From CAWELS01 sp964468205 (lineage in GTDB: Bacteria; Acidobacteriota; Terriglobia; Bryobacterales; Bryobacteraceae): a stretch of DNA of 64,000 nucleotides. The stretch spans positions 62,001 to 126,000 of the forward strand of contig CAYXVG010000001.1 of NCBI GenBank assembly GCA_964468205.1, given 5' to 3'. Shown here in pieces: positions 16,420 to 25,250 of the stretch (position 1 is its first letter; each line of letters starts with the position of its first letter). The notes under the pieces were generated by a model that saw nothing but the letters and a program-made list of their open reading frames with translations, was not told the origin of the DNA and made no database searches. The translations under genes and the position numbers were made by a program.

Positions 16420-19152
16420 GTGGGCTTTCCAGAATTAAGCAGTCCTAGCGGTTCCCGCAGTCAGGGCCGGTTGGCCGGTCTGATACTGCTCATCATTGTA
16501 CTCCTCATTAGCGCCAGAACCATTGCTGGATTCGTCATCGAAATCGCCTGGTGGAAAGAGTTGGGCCAGTTCACGACCTTTGTCAGCATGATGATCTATC
16601 GGGTTTCGCCCATCATTACCGGGACGTTGCTGGCGTTCTTGGCGCTGTTCGTTTCTCACGCGTTTGCCCTGCGCTTTGCCAGCGTGGGCCGAGTGCGAAA
16701 CAAACTCTACTATAGGATTGTCATCCCGGCTCTGCTCGTGGTGGGCGGGTTCGTCGCCTCCTCGAGTGTGGATACGTGGACAGTGGTCCGCTTCTTCGGC
16801 GGCCAGGCGTTGCCGGCCGATGCGACCGGCTGGCAGGATTCCGTGTTCGGGCTTCCGCTGTCGTTCTATCTATTCGACCTGCCATTTCTGAACATTCTGC
16901 GCGGTTATCTGCTGGCGCTGACCATCGCTGCCGCATTCGTCTTCTGGCTAACGGCGAGGGGCTGGCAACTGCGGGACAAACTACCTGAGATCCAGCAGTC
17001 GCAAGAACTGGATCCCCGGATTTTCCGTCTCGAAGGCGGCCTGGAATCGAAGTTCCTCCGCGGCGCCGCAGTGGTCTTTCTCATCGGGGTTGCGATTCGC
17101 TTTTTTCTGGGGCGCTATGAACTGCTGTTCCAAGACCATGGCTTCATGGTGGGGGTTGACTACGTCGCCGAGAACATCACAATTCCACTGCAGTGGCTGG
17201 TGATCCTGTCCTGTCTTGTTTCGGCGGTGTTCGTATGGATGGGCCGCTGGCTGTGGGCAGCTTCGCTCATCGTGGTCCTGGCGCTACACTCCATCGTTCC
17301 GAAGATCGTCGAAGTGGCCTACGTTCGGCCGAACGAGATTACGTTGCAGCGACAGTACATCGAGCGACACATCGCCGCGACGCGCGCTGCGTACCATCTC
17401 GACCGGCGAACGCAGGAGATAGAATTCGATGCGCAGCCCGAAGCGAATATCGACGTCTCCGAGCACGGGCCGCTGTTTGACAACATTCGGCTCTGGGACT
17501 GGCGGGCGTTTCACGACACGACGACGCAGATCCAGGCACTCCGCACCTACTACGTCTTCAACGATTCGGATGTCGACCGCTATCAGATCGACGGCCAACT
17601 GCGGCAGGTGATGCTCTCCCCCCGGGAACTCGACATACGCCAGTTGCCGGACGCGCAAGCCAGTTGGGTGAACTCACACATTCTCTATACTCACGGCTAC
17701 GGGATGGTGATGGCGGAAGCAAACCGGATCACCCCCGAAGGACTCCCGGTCCTCTTCGTCAAGGACGCCCCGCCTGTTGTTGAGACCGAGAGTCTGCAGT
17801 TGACCCGGCCCGAACTCTACTACGGCGAGATCAATCACGAGCCGGTCTTCGTTGGTACCACCGAAGACGAATTCAGCTACCCTTCCGGGAGCGCCAACGT
17901 CTTCTCCCGCTACGAGGGCTCCGGAGGGCTCTCCATTTCGTCGTTTCCCATGCGAGTGGCCGCCGCCATTGCCTACGGGGACGTCAACATGGTGCTGACA
18001 CGCTACTTCACCGAGGAAAGCCGGATGATGATCCGCCGGAACGTCAGGCAACGGTTGGAATCGCTCGCCGGATTCGTCACGTGGGATCCCGACCCGTATC
18101 TCGTGCTCACCGATGAGGGTGGCTTGGTGTGGACGGTCGACGGCTACACAACGTCGGCGGCCCATCCTTATTCCCAGGTGTTGAGTCTGCAGGGGGTTGG
18201 CCGGATGAACTACATCCGGAACTCGGTGAAGGCAACAGTGGATGCCTATTCCGGAGAGGTGCGCATTTATGTTTTCGAGGAAACCGACCCGGTGATACAG
18301 TCCTACCAGCAATTGTTTCCCGATCTGCTTATCCCCGCCTCCGAGATGCCCGACGACTTGCGCCGCCACGCGCGCTATCCGATTCTCCTATTCCGGGTTC
18401 AGGCCGAGATGTATCGAACGTACCACATGACCGACCCGCAGGCCTTCTACAACAAGGAAGATGTTTGGGACATCGCCCGGAACATCCAAGGACAACAATC
18501 CACCCCTCAGCCGGTGGACCCGACCTATGTGGTAGCGACTGTTCCTGGCGGGGAGGAAGCCGAGTTCCTGCTGATGCAGCCGTTTGTGCCCCGCAACAAG
18601 GACAACCTTGTTGGATTGATGATGGCGCGCTGCGACGGCGAGCATCTCGGAGAAATCCTGTTTCTGCAGCTTTCCAAACAAGAGCTGTTCTACGGGACCA
18701 TGCAAATCGAGGCTCGCGTTAACCAAGACCAGAACATCTCGAAGGACCTCAGCCTCTGGAACCAGCAGGGCTCACAGGTGCTGCGCGGCCAGATGCTCGT
18801 GCTGCCAGTCGAGGACACCTTGATTTACGTGGAGCCGATCTACATTCAAGCAGCCGAAGCCCGCATGCCACAGCTAAAAAAGGTGGTGCTGGCGATGGGG
18901 AACCGGCTCATTTATCGTGACACCTACGATGAGGCGCTGGCCGAACTCAGCGGGTTGAGCGGTTTCGCGCCGATTCCCACGGAGCAAGTGGCGACCGGCC
19001 GGGGCGAAGATCCGCCCGCTGTAGAGACCGGTAGTTCAGAGCTGAGGAGAGTTCGCGAACTCCTGCGGCGCTACCGGCAGCTCGCATCGCAGGGGCGCTG
19101 GTCCGAAGCGGGCCAGGAACTCGAGGAGATTGAACGGCTGGTGCAAGAGTAG
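16420..19152 (+). CDS. UPF0182 family integral membrane protein
   Basis: 910 residues from GTG at 16420. The first third has about seven membrane helices, including WWKELGQF and FYLFDLPF motifs typical of UPF0182 (COG1615). The remaining two thirds are a large extracytoplasmic region with family hallmarks such as RQYIERHIAATRAAY, FDNIRLWDWR, and YVFNDSDVDRY. The length matches the family. Its biochemical role is unknown. The C-terminus (about 870-910) is a Gln/Glu-rich helical tail. No neighbour shares its strand, so it is probably transcribed alone; its terminator cannot be identified. Confidence 0.93.
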   Translation: MGFPELSSPSGSRSQGRLAGLILLIIVLLISARTIAGFVIEIAWWKELGQFTTFVSMMIYRVSPIITGTLLAFLALFVSHAFALRFASVGRVRNKLYYRIVIPALLVVGGFVASSSVDTWTVVRFFGGQALPADATGWQDSVFGLPLSFYLFDLPFLNILRGYLLALTIAAAFVFWLTARGWQLRDKLPEIQQSQELDPRIFRLEGGLESKFLRGAAVVFLIGVAIRFFLGRYELLFQDHGFMVGVDYVAENITIPLQWLVILSCLVSAVFVWMGRWLWAASLIVVLALHSIVPKIVEVAYVRPNEITLQRQYIERHIAATRAAYHLDRRTQEIEFDAQPEANIDVSEHGPLFDNIRLWDWRAFHDTTTQIQALRTYYVFNDSDVDRYQIDGQLRQVMLSPRELDIRQLPDAQASWVNSHILYTHGYGMVMAEANRITPEGLPVLFVKDAPPVVETESLQLTRPELYYGEINHEPVFVGTTEDEFSYPSGSANVFSRYEGSGGLSISSFPMRVAAAIAYGDVNMVLTRYFTEESRMMIRRNVRQRLESLAGFVTWDPDPYLVLTDEGGLVWTVDGYTTSAAHPYSQVLSLQGVGRMNYIRNSVKATVDAYSGEVRIYVFEETDPVIQSYQQLFPDLLIPASEMPDDLRRHARYPILLFRVQAEMYRTYHMTDPQAFYNKEDVWDIARNIQGQQSTPQPVDPTYVVATVPGGEEAEFLLMQPFVPRNKDNLVGLMMARCDGEHLGEILFLQLSKQELFYGTMQIEARVNQDQNISKDLSLWNQQGSQVLRGQMLVLPVEDTLIYVEPIYIQAAEARMPQLKKVVLAMGNRLIYRDTYDEALAELSGLSGFAPIPTEQVATGRGEDPPAVETGSSELRRVRELLRRYRQLASQGRWSEAGQELEEIERLVQE

Positions 19153-19221
19153 TGGAGCCGCCGGGGCACTGGGCGGCCGGGATCTCGAGGCCGTGAACCT
19201 GGGCTGACGGCAGTCGCCCTC

Positions 19222-20904
19222 TTAATCGTTGGCGGCGCGCTTCCGGTAGTTATGGATCTCGGCGGTTGCGCGCTCGCGGGTCCGCTTCGTTTGGAGCATT
19301 CTGTCCCTGGCTGCCTCGACAGCGTCGCGCAGAGGTTCACCGGTGATTTCCGCCGCACCCCAACTGAACATTGCCGGCTGGTGACTGACAGACCGGATCT
19401 GGTAGTCCCAGAGGCGCTGGGAGATGTGCTGAAGGCGGCGTTGCGCCTGAGATCCCAGTTCCTCGGGAAGGATTACCAAGAACTCGTCTTGACCGTAGGA
19501 GCAGGCGAAATCCGCGGGCGTGAGCAGCGATTCGACGAACTCTCCAACAGAATCGAGAGTCTCCTCGCCCGGTGACCGCCCGGCACCGCTCACCGCGATG
19601 GCAACGATCGTGCCGCGGAAGAGCCCGTCACTCTCAAGGGCCTCGGCTAGCAGCGAGTACTCCTGAAATCCGCTGGGGATCTTGACCAGCGGCGGAACCT
19701 CGTCCTCAGAGGCAGTCCGCTCCGGCATCAACACGGTTCGATGCTCGGATGCGACAACCTCATCTCCGGCGTCCTCTTCCTCTGCCGCTGTTTCTGCCGC
19801 CTCAGGCTCGTCGTCTTCTTGGTCCGCGGACGGTTCCACTTCCGTTTCGTCAACGGCATCGAGGACGCTCCCGGACAGCGCGAAATCTTCGGATTCGGCG
19901 GTTTTCGCCGCCTCGACTTCTTCCACTGGAGTGGCCGCCTCCGGTTCGAGTTCCTCCGCGGCGGATTGATATGCCGACTCCTCGACATCGGACGGCCCGA
20001 CACGCGGCTGTGCGGTGATTTCGGCGAGCTGCTCCAGTTCGCGGGCCAGCCGAATTGCCTCTGACGCAGCCGCTCGTTCCGCGGCCATCACATCAATAGG
20101 GGTGACTTTGGTGTGAATGGTGAAGCGCGGCAGACCGCTCACCCGGCGGGTCTCCTCCTCTGCCGCGCCGGCGTCATCCGCGACACTCTCGTCTCCCGAG
20201 TCTCCGACGGCTGGCTCAGGCGTCTCCTCCTGCGTTGCCGCCTGTTCCTCTTTCGGAATCTCCGGGGCTAGAGCCTCGCCGGCATCCGCCACAATCTCCT
20301 CTTCCGGCATCGCAACTTCTTCGGCTGCCGGGGCCGCGGCGGCTTCAGCGACACTGGAAGCCGGTTCCCCGGACTCAACCGCAAGCTCCCCTTCCGGCTC
20401 AAATTGAGCTTTGCCGGCAACCGCAGGGGAATAAAAGGGGATCTCGTCATCCTCCTCAACTCGCGCGGATTCGCGTTTGCTCTTCGCGTGGGCCGCCTGG
20501 GTGCTAATGCTTTCCCTGATACGAGCGGCAATGGCGTTCACCGCAGCAAGTTCGCCGTCCGTGGCCCACGACGCGGCCGGTGGTTCCACGTCCGCGAGGC
20601 CGGATCCAGCCGTGGCGGTCTCGACTCCGGTTTTCGCCGGGGTCGCCACATCCACCGGGGGCAGTTCGGTCTCCACGGCTCTGTCAAACATGGCCCGCGG
20701 CGCCGCAACTTCTTGCTCACGATGGACCGTAGCGCCTGAGGCATGCCGCTCCCGTTCCTCCTGGCGCACCACAAGTTCAATGTTCCGTTCGCGCAGCGCT
20801 TCGTTGTTTCCCTTGAGGAAATCAGTCAGCAGAGCGACAAAGAGCGCGCCCAGAACCAAAGCCAAACTGACGAAGATCTGTACTTCCAAGGCTGCAAAAT
20901 CCAT
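19222..20904 (-). CDS. Membrane-anchored protein with degenerate GGDEF domain
   Basis: 560 residues from ATG at 20904. One N-terminal membrane helix (about 9-28) is followed by a very long low-complexity linker rich in Ala, Glu and Pro (about 60-390). The last 160 residues look like a diverged GGDEF domain: YGQDEFLVILPEE (about 470) aligns with RYGGDEFxxxLP, and FSWGAAEI with the SxGvA strand. The second Gly of the signature is Gln and the upstream metal-binding DxDxFK segment is not present, so diguanylate cyclase activity is doubtful. It might instead bind a nucleotide or act as a scaffold. An inverted repeat lies in its 5' region. Confidence 0.75.
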   Translation of the reverse strand: MDFAALEVQIFVSLALVLGALFVALLTDFLKGNNEALRERNIELVVRQEERERHASGATVHREQEVAAPRAMFDRAVETELPPVDVATPAKTGVETATAGSGLADVEPPAASWATDGELAAVNAIAARIRESISTQAAHAKSKRESARVEEDDEIPFYSPAVAGKAQFEPEGELAVESGEPASSVAEAAAAPAAEEVAMPEEEIVADAGEALAPEIPKEEQAATQEETPEPAVGDSGDESVADDAGAAEEETRRVSGLPRFTIHTKVTPIDVMAAERAAASEAIRLARELEQLAEITAQPRVGPSDVEESAYQSAAEELEPEAATPVEEVEAAKTAESEDFALSGSVLDAVDETEVEPSADQEDDEPEAAETAAEEEDAGDEVVASEHRTVLMPERTASEDEVPPLVKIPSGFQEYSLLAEALESDGLFRGTIVAIAVSGAGRSPGEETLDSVGEFVESLLTPADFACSYGQDEFLVILPEELGSQAQRRLQHISQRLWDYQIRSVSHQPAMFSWGAAEITGEPLRDAVEAARDRMLQTKRTRERATAEIHNYRKRAAND

Positions 20905-20970
20905 CGCTTACTGACAGTCTAATCGGCCACAACTCGGCTGGAGAATAGGCTTTGAGTCATAAAACTCAGT

Positions 20971-21012
20971 AGTACCAGCGCGTCATATTAGTGGGAACAG
21001 AGGACTGGTACT
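20971..21012. repeat. Inverted repeat in the 5' region of the GGDEF-like gene
   Basis: AGTACCAG (20971-20978) and CTGGTACT (21005-21012) are perfect 8-base inverted copies separated by 26 bases. Smaller nested pairs (TGAGT/ACTCA near 20953-20968; AGGAC/GTCCT near 21001-21020) surround it. This could be a structured leader or a binding site; no known riboswitch consensus is evident. Confidence 0.35.
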
Positions 21013-21085
21013 CTCGTCCTATTTGGTGAACAAATGTGCCTAGAACTCTGACCCTGGAAGGTCTAACGCAAGCTTTATCAATCTG

Positions 21086-21895
21086 TTACAGGGGAAGTTG
21101 CGCTCCCGGGACGGGCACCTTCCGGCCGCCTTTTTTGCTTGGCAGCGGGCCGTCCTCGGAACGGTTCGTCGCCGGCCGGTAGGAGTTTCCGAATTCCAGC
21201 TCATCCTCGCTGAAGGTCAATTCGCGATCCAGCACCATCTCGAGAGTGGTCCCCTTGGCAAGCACTGCTTCGGGGCCTCGGGTGAGTAGAACCCCCATCA
21301 AACCCGCCGTGGCTCCGGCCGCGGCTCCGATTCCGGCCCCCATGCCGGTGCTGCCGCCGATGGCTCCGGCGATGGTCCCTGCTGACGCGCCGGCCGCTGT
21401 TGCCTCGCCGATTGTCCGTGCGTCGCCGGACTTGTCGCCTTCACTCCGGATCGTTCCCTCTTCCCGGTCCAAGTCCTCACTGGCCCGGCCATCGAGGCTG
21501 CCGATTCTGGAGCGGAAATCTCGCGTGACGCCGTTAGGCAGAGTGAGCGAATCGAAGCGCACGTAGAGTTCGCCCCGCCCTTTCACCCGTCCCGGGCGCT
21601 TCACGCTGGTGATCGTGCCGGCCACATAGGAGCCTGGCGGGATGACAATCCGGCCGTTCGCCATAATCGGGAAAACGGTTTCCAGGTAAACCCGGTCGCC
21701 CACGGCGGCGTGTTTTGTGGAGACGCTGTTGATCATGCTCAGCGGAACCCGGGTTCCCGTGTCGATTATGTAAGCCCCGTTTTCCGCCCGCGCTCCCCAT
21801 TCGGCCGAGTCCTGAGGCTCCGAGGCCTCCGGGGCCTGCTGCGCCGTGAGTGAGCACGCGAGTAGCGAGGTAAGTGCGATGGAACGCAGAAGCAT
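21086..21895 (-). CDS. Exported glycine-zipper protein, function unknown
   Basis: 269 residues from ATG at 21895 with AGGAG seven bases upstream. A signal peptide (MLLRSIALTSLLACSLTAQ) is followed by a beta-rich domain (about 45-125) with RVPLSMINSVSTKHAAVGDRVY, a pattern seen in acidobacterial proteins annotated as TrbI/VirB10-like. Then come an acidic segment and a glycine-zipper stretch at about 167-205 (GTIAGAIGG, GMGAGIGAAAG) that could insert in or span a membrane. The C-terminus is basic. It is probably located in the periplasm or outer membrane. No operon partner is obvious. Confidence 0.75.
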   Translation of the reverse strand: MLLRSIALTSLLACSLTAQQAPEASEPQDSAEWGARAENGAYIIDTGTRVPLSMINSVSTKHAAVGDRVYLETVFPIMANGRIVIPPGSYVAGTITSVKRPGRVKGRGELYVRFDSLTLPNGVTRDFRSRIGSLDGRASEDLDREEGTIRSEGDKSGDARTIGEATAAGASAGTIAGAIGGSTGMGAGIGAAAGATAGLMGVLLTRGPEAVLAKGTTLEMVLDRELTFSEDELEFGNSYRPATNRSEDGPLPSKKGGRKVPVPGAQLPL

Positions 21896-21973
21896 GAATC
21901 AACTCCTATTGGCCATTCTAGCCTACAAATTATTGAACGCAGCGCCCGCGACGGAAGTTGCGGCAATACGTGC

Positions 21974-22777
21974 CTAGCGCTCCACCGGCAGCCGGATACC
22001 AGCCGGACTGCATTCCTCGCCAATCACCACCCGCACCTCCGGCCATGCATCGGCCGTTTCCGGGATGCGCAGGTTGATCTGATATAAGCCCGCGAATCCC
22101 GGAGTAAGCCCGGCGTAGAAGAGATGATCCGGCCCGATCGCCTCGCCATCGAGGAGAATCCGGAAGTCCTCCACCGCATCGATCTGGGCAGGGTACCTCA
22201 CAAGCTCGCCGGGCGAGGCCCGCGGAGAGGTCTCCCCCAATCCCGTCGCGTATAAGATCACGATGTCTCCCGGGCGGGCCGGAACCTCGCCGGTAGCGAC
22301 GGAGCCGTCCGGGCGGGTGGCGATAGCCGTCGTGGCATCGAGTTGATAGAGGGCCGGCGCAGAAGAGCTCAAGCGAATGCGGGCTCGCGGACCGTGCAGG
22401 CCGGCCCGCACCAATACCACTTCCACCTGCCCGGGGCGGAGGTTGCTGGGAATCAGGAAGTTCACCTGCTTGGGCGAAACGTAGTAGAGATGCGCGGGGA
22501 TTCCATTGACCAGAACCCGCACCGCCGCCATGCCGAGCGCGGTCGGCAAACGCCCATCCTGGATGTCGTGGGCGGTGACCGCGCGGGTCTCGTAGGACAG
22601 CCGTTCGCCGTAAAGCGTGGCGATCGTATTGGGCGCAAGGGAGCCGTAGAGGTTCGTCGCGGAATTGACAATGCTGGCCGCGGAGTAGGACGGCGCCAAG
22701 GACGTGCCGCTGTCCTGAGCCCGGGCAGACACCGGAATCAGGCACAAAAGCGCCAGCAGGCCGGGAACAGCCCGCAC
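21974..22777 (-). CDS. Exported TIGR03437-type domain protein
   Basis: 267 residues from GTG at 22777. A signal peptide ends near SARAQ. Almost the whole mature protein is the TIGR03437 domain: SIVNSATNLYGSLAPNTIATLYG, VLVNGIPAHLYYVSPKQVNF, GDIVILYATGLGETSP and a closing FAGLYQINLRIP. This domain is a hallmark of Solibacter-type Acidobacteriota, where it usually caps secreted proteins; its function is unknown, and it is thought to resemble an Ig/IPT fold. Here it occurs almost alone, which makes this a minimal version. It lies 66 bases downstream of another TIGR03437 gene on the same strand. Confidence 0.9.
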   Translation of the reverse strand: MRAVPGLLALLCLIPVSARAQDSGTSLAPSYSAASIVNSATNLYGSLAPNTIATLYGERLSYETRAVTAHDIQDGRLPTALGMAAVRVLVNGIPAHLYYVSPKQVNFLIPSNLRPGQVEVVLVRAGLHGPRARIRLSSSAPALYQLDATTAIATRPDGSVATGEVPARPGDIVILYATGLGETSPRASPGELVRYPAQIDAVEDFRILLDGEAIGPDHLFYAGLTPGFAGLYQINLRIPETADAWPEVRVVIGEECSPAGIRLPVER

Positions 22778-22843
22778 GCCTTTATTCTACCCCCAAATCA
22801 GCGAATCGGGAGCGGCGAATTCGCACCCTCACGATTCCGTTTG

Positions 22844-24199
22844 TCACTCGCTGACGGGAATGAAGAGCGTCTGGCCGCTGTCGACCCCGTCGACCAGGAG
22901 TCTAATGCGGTGATCGCCGGGCGGCAGATCGGGCACCGTCACGTTGAACTGAAAGAGGCCGACAAACTGTGGCGAGGCAACGGCGGCCGACTCGGCGGCG
23001 ACGTCCCCGATGATGACCTCATGTTCCGGCACCAGAGGCGCCGCCGTGGCGGGAATCTGACCGGCTGGATAGGCTTCAGCAGTTCCGCACCCAAGCACGA
23101 ACAGGGTGACAACGCCGCCCGGCGCCGCGGGACGGAATGTCAGACCTTCGAGCAGTCCTTCCGGACCGACCCACTCGGTGAACGATGGGTGCAGCGCCAT
23201 TACGTATTCGACTTCGCCCTTCGTCCATCTTCCGAGGGCATCCTGTTGCATCGCCGGCGAAACCGGCAGCGCGGTCACGAACGCGGCGTTACTCGTGCCG
23301 CCAGCATGCCGCACGACGACCTGCATTTGCCCGACACCGATGCCGTCCGGGACCTGGGCGTTGATCTGGCCCGGGCTGATGAAGCTCACATAGGCGTTGA
23401 CGTTGTTCACGAGCACCTCGACACCATCCAGGCTCGCCGGGGCCTTGCCGCCGGGTTCGACGCCCGGATCGAAGTCGTTAGCCTCCCACTGGCGGGTCGT
23501 AGTGGAGAGATTCGCACCGAAGATCTGGATGTAAGTGCCCGGCGAAACACGGCCGGCATTGTCGAACGCCTGCAGGACGGGCTCAGACTCGCGAATTACG
23601 GGAGGTCCCGTGATACCGGCGGGCGAAAGGCTGAGTTCGGTGGTATAGATGCGGTCGCCGCTGGTGGAGCCATTGTTGTTCGAAGCATTTGCCGCGACGT
23701 AGATTGTGACATCGCCGATGTTCGTGTCCGGCGGCTGCCAGTCTACCAGGAAATCACGGGACTCCTGCGGCAGGTTGTGCTCGATGAATTCGATGGGAGC
23801 GGCAGCCAGGCACGGGCCGCCGGACGGCCGGATCGTCCCGGTCTCGCACAAAACGAATGTGTTCTCCTGAACGATCTCGAAGCGCCCGGCTTGCCCAAAT
23901 TGCGGGTCGCTGGCAGGGCGGACGGTTGCCTGAAAACCGTAGGTCTTAGCTTCCGCATCGTTTATGCGGATCGTCCAGCTTTGGCGCACCCCGGGAATAT
24001 ACGTATCCGAGGGCGTGATGATTTCTACCTTACTTTTGTCGGGATCAAGCGCGGCGCTGTGGCAATCATTGCAAACACGGTCTCCGGGCGCGCCGGTGTA
24101 TCGCGGCGGAGGCCCCAACGAGAACGCGACCATCAGCACGGGCACGGCCAGGACCACCACCACGGCGAGGCGAAGTACGGACTTTCGATTCGAAGACAT
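22844..24199 (-). CDS. Exported CxxCH (haem-type) / Reeler-like protein with TIGR03437 C-terminus
   Basis: About 451 residues from ATG at 24199, chosen because GGAG lies nine bases upstream and a membrane leader follows at once. After the leader (to about residue 30) comes CNDCH, a CxxCH haem c motif, then a beta-sandwich of the Reelin/choice-of-anchor type (about 55-210) with WTIRINDAEAKTYGFQ. The C-terminal half is a TIGR03437 domain (GRVSPGTYIQIFGANLS, VLVNNVNAYVSFISPGQIN, GVVTLFVLGCGTAE, FVGLFQFNVTVPDLPPG). It is probably periplasmic or at the cell surface. The start codon lies two bases after the mutY stop, so co-transcription with a DNA-repair gene is likely although functionally unrelated. 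Confidence 0.85.
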   Translation of the reverse strand: MSSNRKSVLRLAVVVVLAVPVLMVAFSLGPPPRYTGAPGDRVCNDCHSAALDPDKSKVEIITPSDTYIPGVRQSWTIRINDAEAKTYGFQATVRPASDPQFGQAGRFEIVQENTFVLCETGTIRPSGGPCLAAAPIEFIEHNLPQESRDFLVDWQPPDTNIGDVTIYVAANASNNNGSTSGDRIYTTELSLSPAGITGPPVIRESEPVLQAFDNAGRVSPGTYIQIFGANLSTTTRQWEANDFDPGVEPGGKAPASLDGVEVLVNNVNAYVSFISPGQINAQVPDGIGVGQMQVVVRHAGGTSNAAFVTALPVSPAMQQDALGRWTKGEVEYVMALHPSFTEWVGPEGLLEGLTFRPAAPGGVVTLFVLGCGTAEAYPAGQIPATAAPLVPEHEVIIGDVAAESAAVASPQFVGLFQFNVTVPDLPPGDHRIRLLVDGVDSGQTLFIPVSE

Positions 24200-24201
24200 C
24201 G

Positions 24202-25209
24202 TTATAGCTCCATCGCCCCGGCACGCTTTGCGACATTCAGGGCCTTTCGTGCAATTGTACTCAGTGGCAGCTTGGCGAGTCGCGCCGGGCTGATCCACTG
24301 GAAGTCCGGCGGCGCGCGCCGGACCCGGGCCGAAAGCACGCGAAAGCGGTAGGCGTGGTTGGTGATCGAGTGCCTGAAGCTGCCGAGTTCTTCATCCGCA
24401 TCCGCGGCCGGCAGTTCCTCCGGCTGCGGCAGTTCCCAGAACCCCGGCAGCTTGGCCGCCGTCGCCGGACGCTGCCGCAGGAGTAACCTGCCGCGGCTCT
24501 CGACAATCAGCACCGTCTTCTCGATCCGGCGGATCTCTTTGCCGCCGCGTTTCACGGGCAATTGCTCCTGCGTGCCGGCGGCGAGGGCAGCACAGTGACC
24601 TCGCAGAGGGCAGAGCAGGCATAGCGGGTTCTTCGGAAGACAGACGGTGGCGCCCAACTCCATCAGCGCCTGGTTGAAGTCGCCGGGGTGGGCGGGATCC
24701 AGGAGTTCCCGCGCCGCGTCCCCCAAACGCTTCCGGGTGGCCGGCAGCTTGATGTCGCCGGCGTCGTTCCGCAGCCGGGCCATCACCCGCAAGACGTTGC
24801 CGTCCACTGCCGCATGAGGCAGCCCGAAGGCGATGCTGGCGACCGCAGCGGCGGTATATTCGCCCGCGCCCGCAAGAGCCCGTATGTCCTCGTAGGAGCG
24901 GGGAAAATCGCCGCGCTCCACAATCTGGCGGGCCGCCTCTTGCATATTCCGCGCCCGGGAGTAGTAGCCGAGGCCGCTCCAGACCGCGAGCAACTCCTCC
25001 TGCGGGGCCCGGGCGAGGGCGGCCGCGTCGGGGAAACGCTTCAGGAACCGCTCATAATACGGAATCACCGCGGTCACCCTGGTCTGCTGCAGCATAACCT
25101 CCGAAACCCAGATCCGGTACGGATCACTCGTTTTTCTCCACGGCAGATCGCGCATATTTTCGATGTACCAGGCGAGGAGTTGCCCGCGGATTTCGACGTT
25201 CGTCTCCAT
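24202..25209 (-). CDS. mutY: Adenine DNA glycosylase MutY
   Basis: 335 residues from ATG at 25209. The helix-hairpin-helix glycosylase domain includes LPWRKTSDPYRIWVSEVMLQQT with catalytic E37, the hairpin GLGYYSRARN, and VDGNVLRV with the catalytic Asp. The iron-sulfur cluster loop has C-x6-C-x2-C-x5-C (CLPKNPLCLLCPLRGHC). The C-terminal about 100 residues form the NUDIX-like 8-oxoG recognition domain, ending with a short basic segment. It removes adenine mispaired with 8-oxoguanine. It is divergent from uvrA, another DNA-repair gene, across a 41-base intergenic spacer, so their promoters overlap. Confidence 0.97.
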   Translation of the reverse strand: METNVEIRGQLLAWYIENMRDLPWRKTSDPYRIWVSEVMLQQTRVTAVIPYYERFLKRFPDAAALARAPQEELLAVWSGLGYYSRARNMQEAARQIVERGDFPRSYEDIRALAGAGEYTAAAVASIAFGLPHAAVDGNVLRVMARLRNDAGDIKLPATRKRLGDAARELLDPAHPGDFNQALMELGATVCLPKNPLCLLCPLRGHCAALAAGTQEQLPVKRGGKEIRRIEKTVLIVESRGRLLLRQRPATAAKLPGFWELPQPEELPAADADEELGSFRHSITNHAYRFRVLSARVRRAPPDFQWISPARLAKLPLSTIARKALNVAKRAGAMEL

Positions 25210-25250
25210 TGCTATACTTGTCTCAGACTCCCTCGAACCGGCCAGACACC

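Noticed and set aside
22343..24352. 669-codon plus-strand open frame
   Set aside because: It lies antisense to two clear TIGR03437 genes; long open frames opposite real genes are common at high GC, and the translation resembles nothing.
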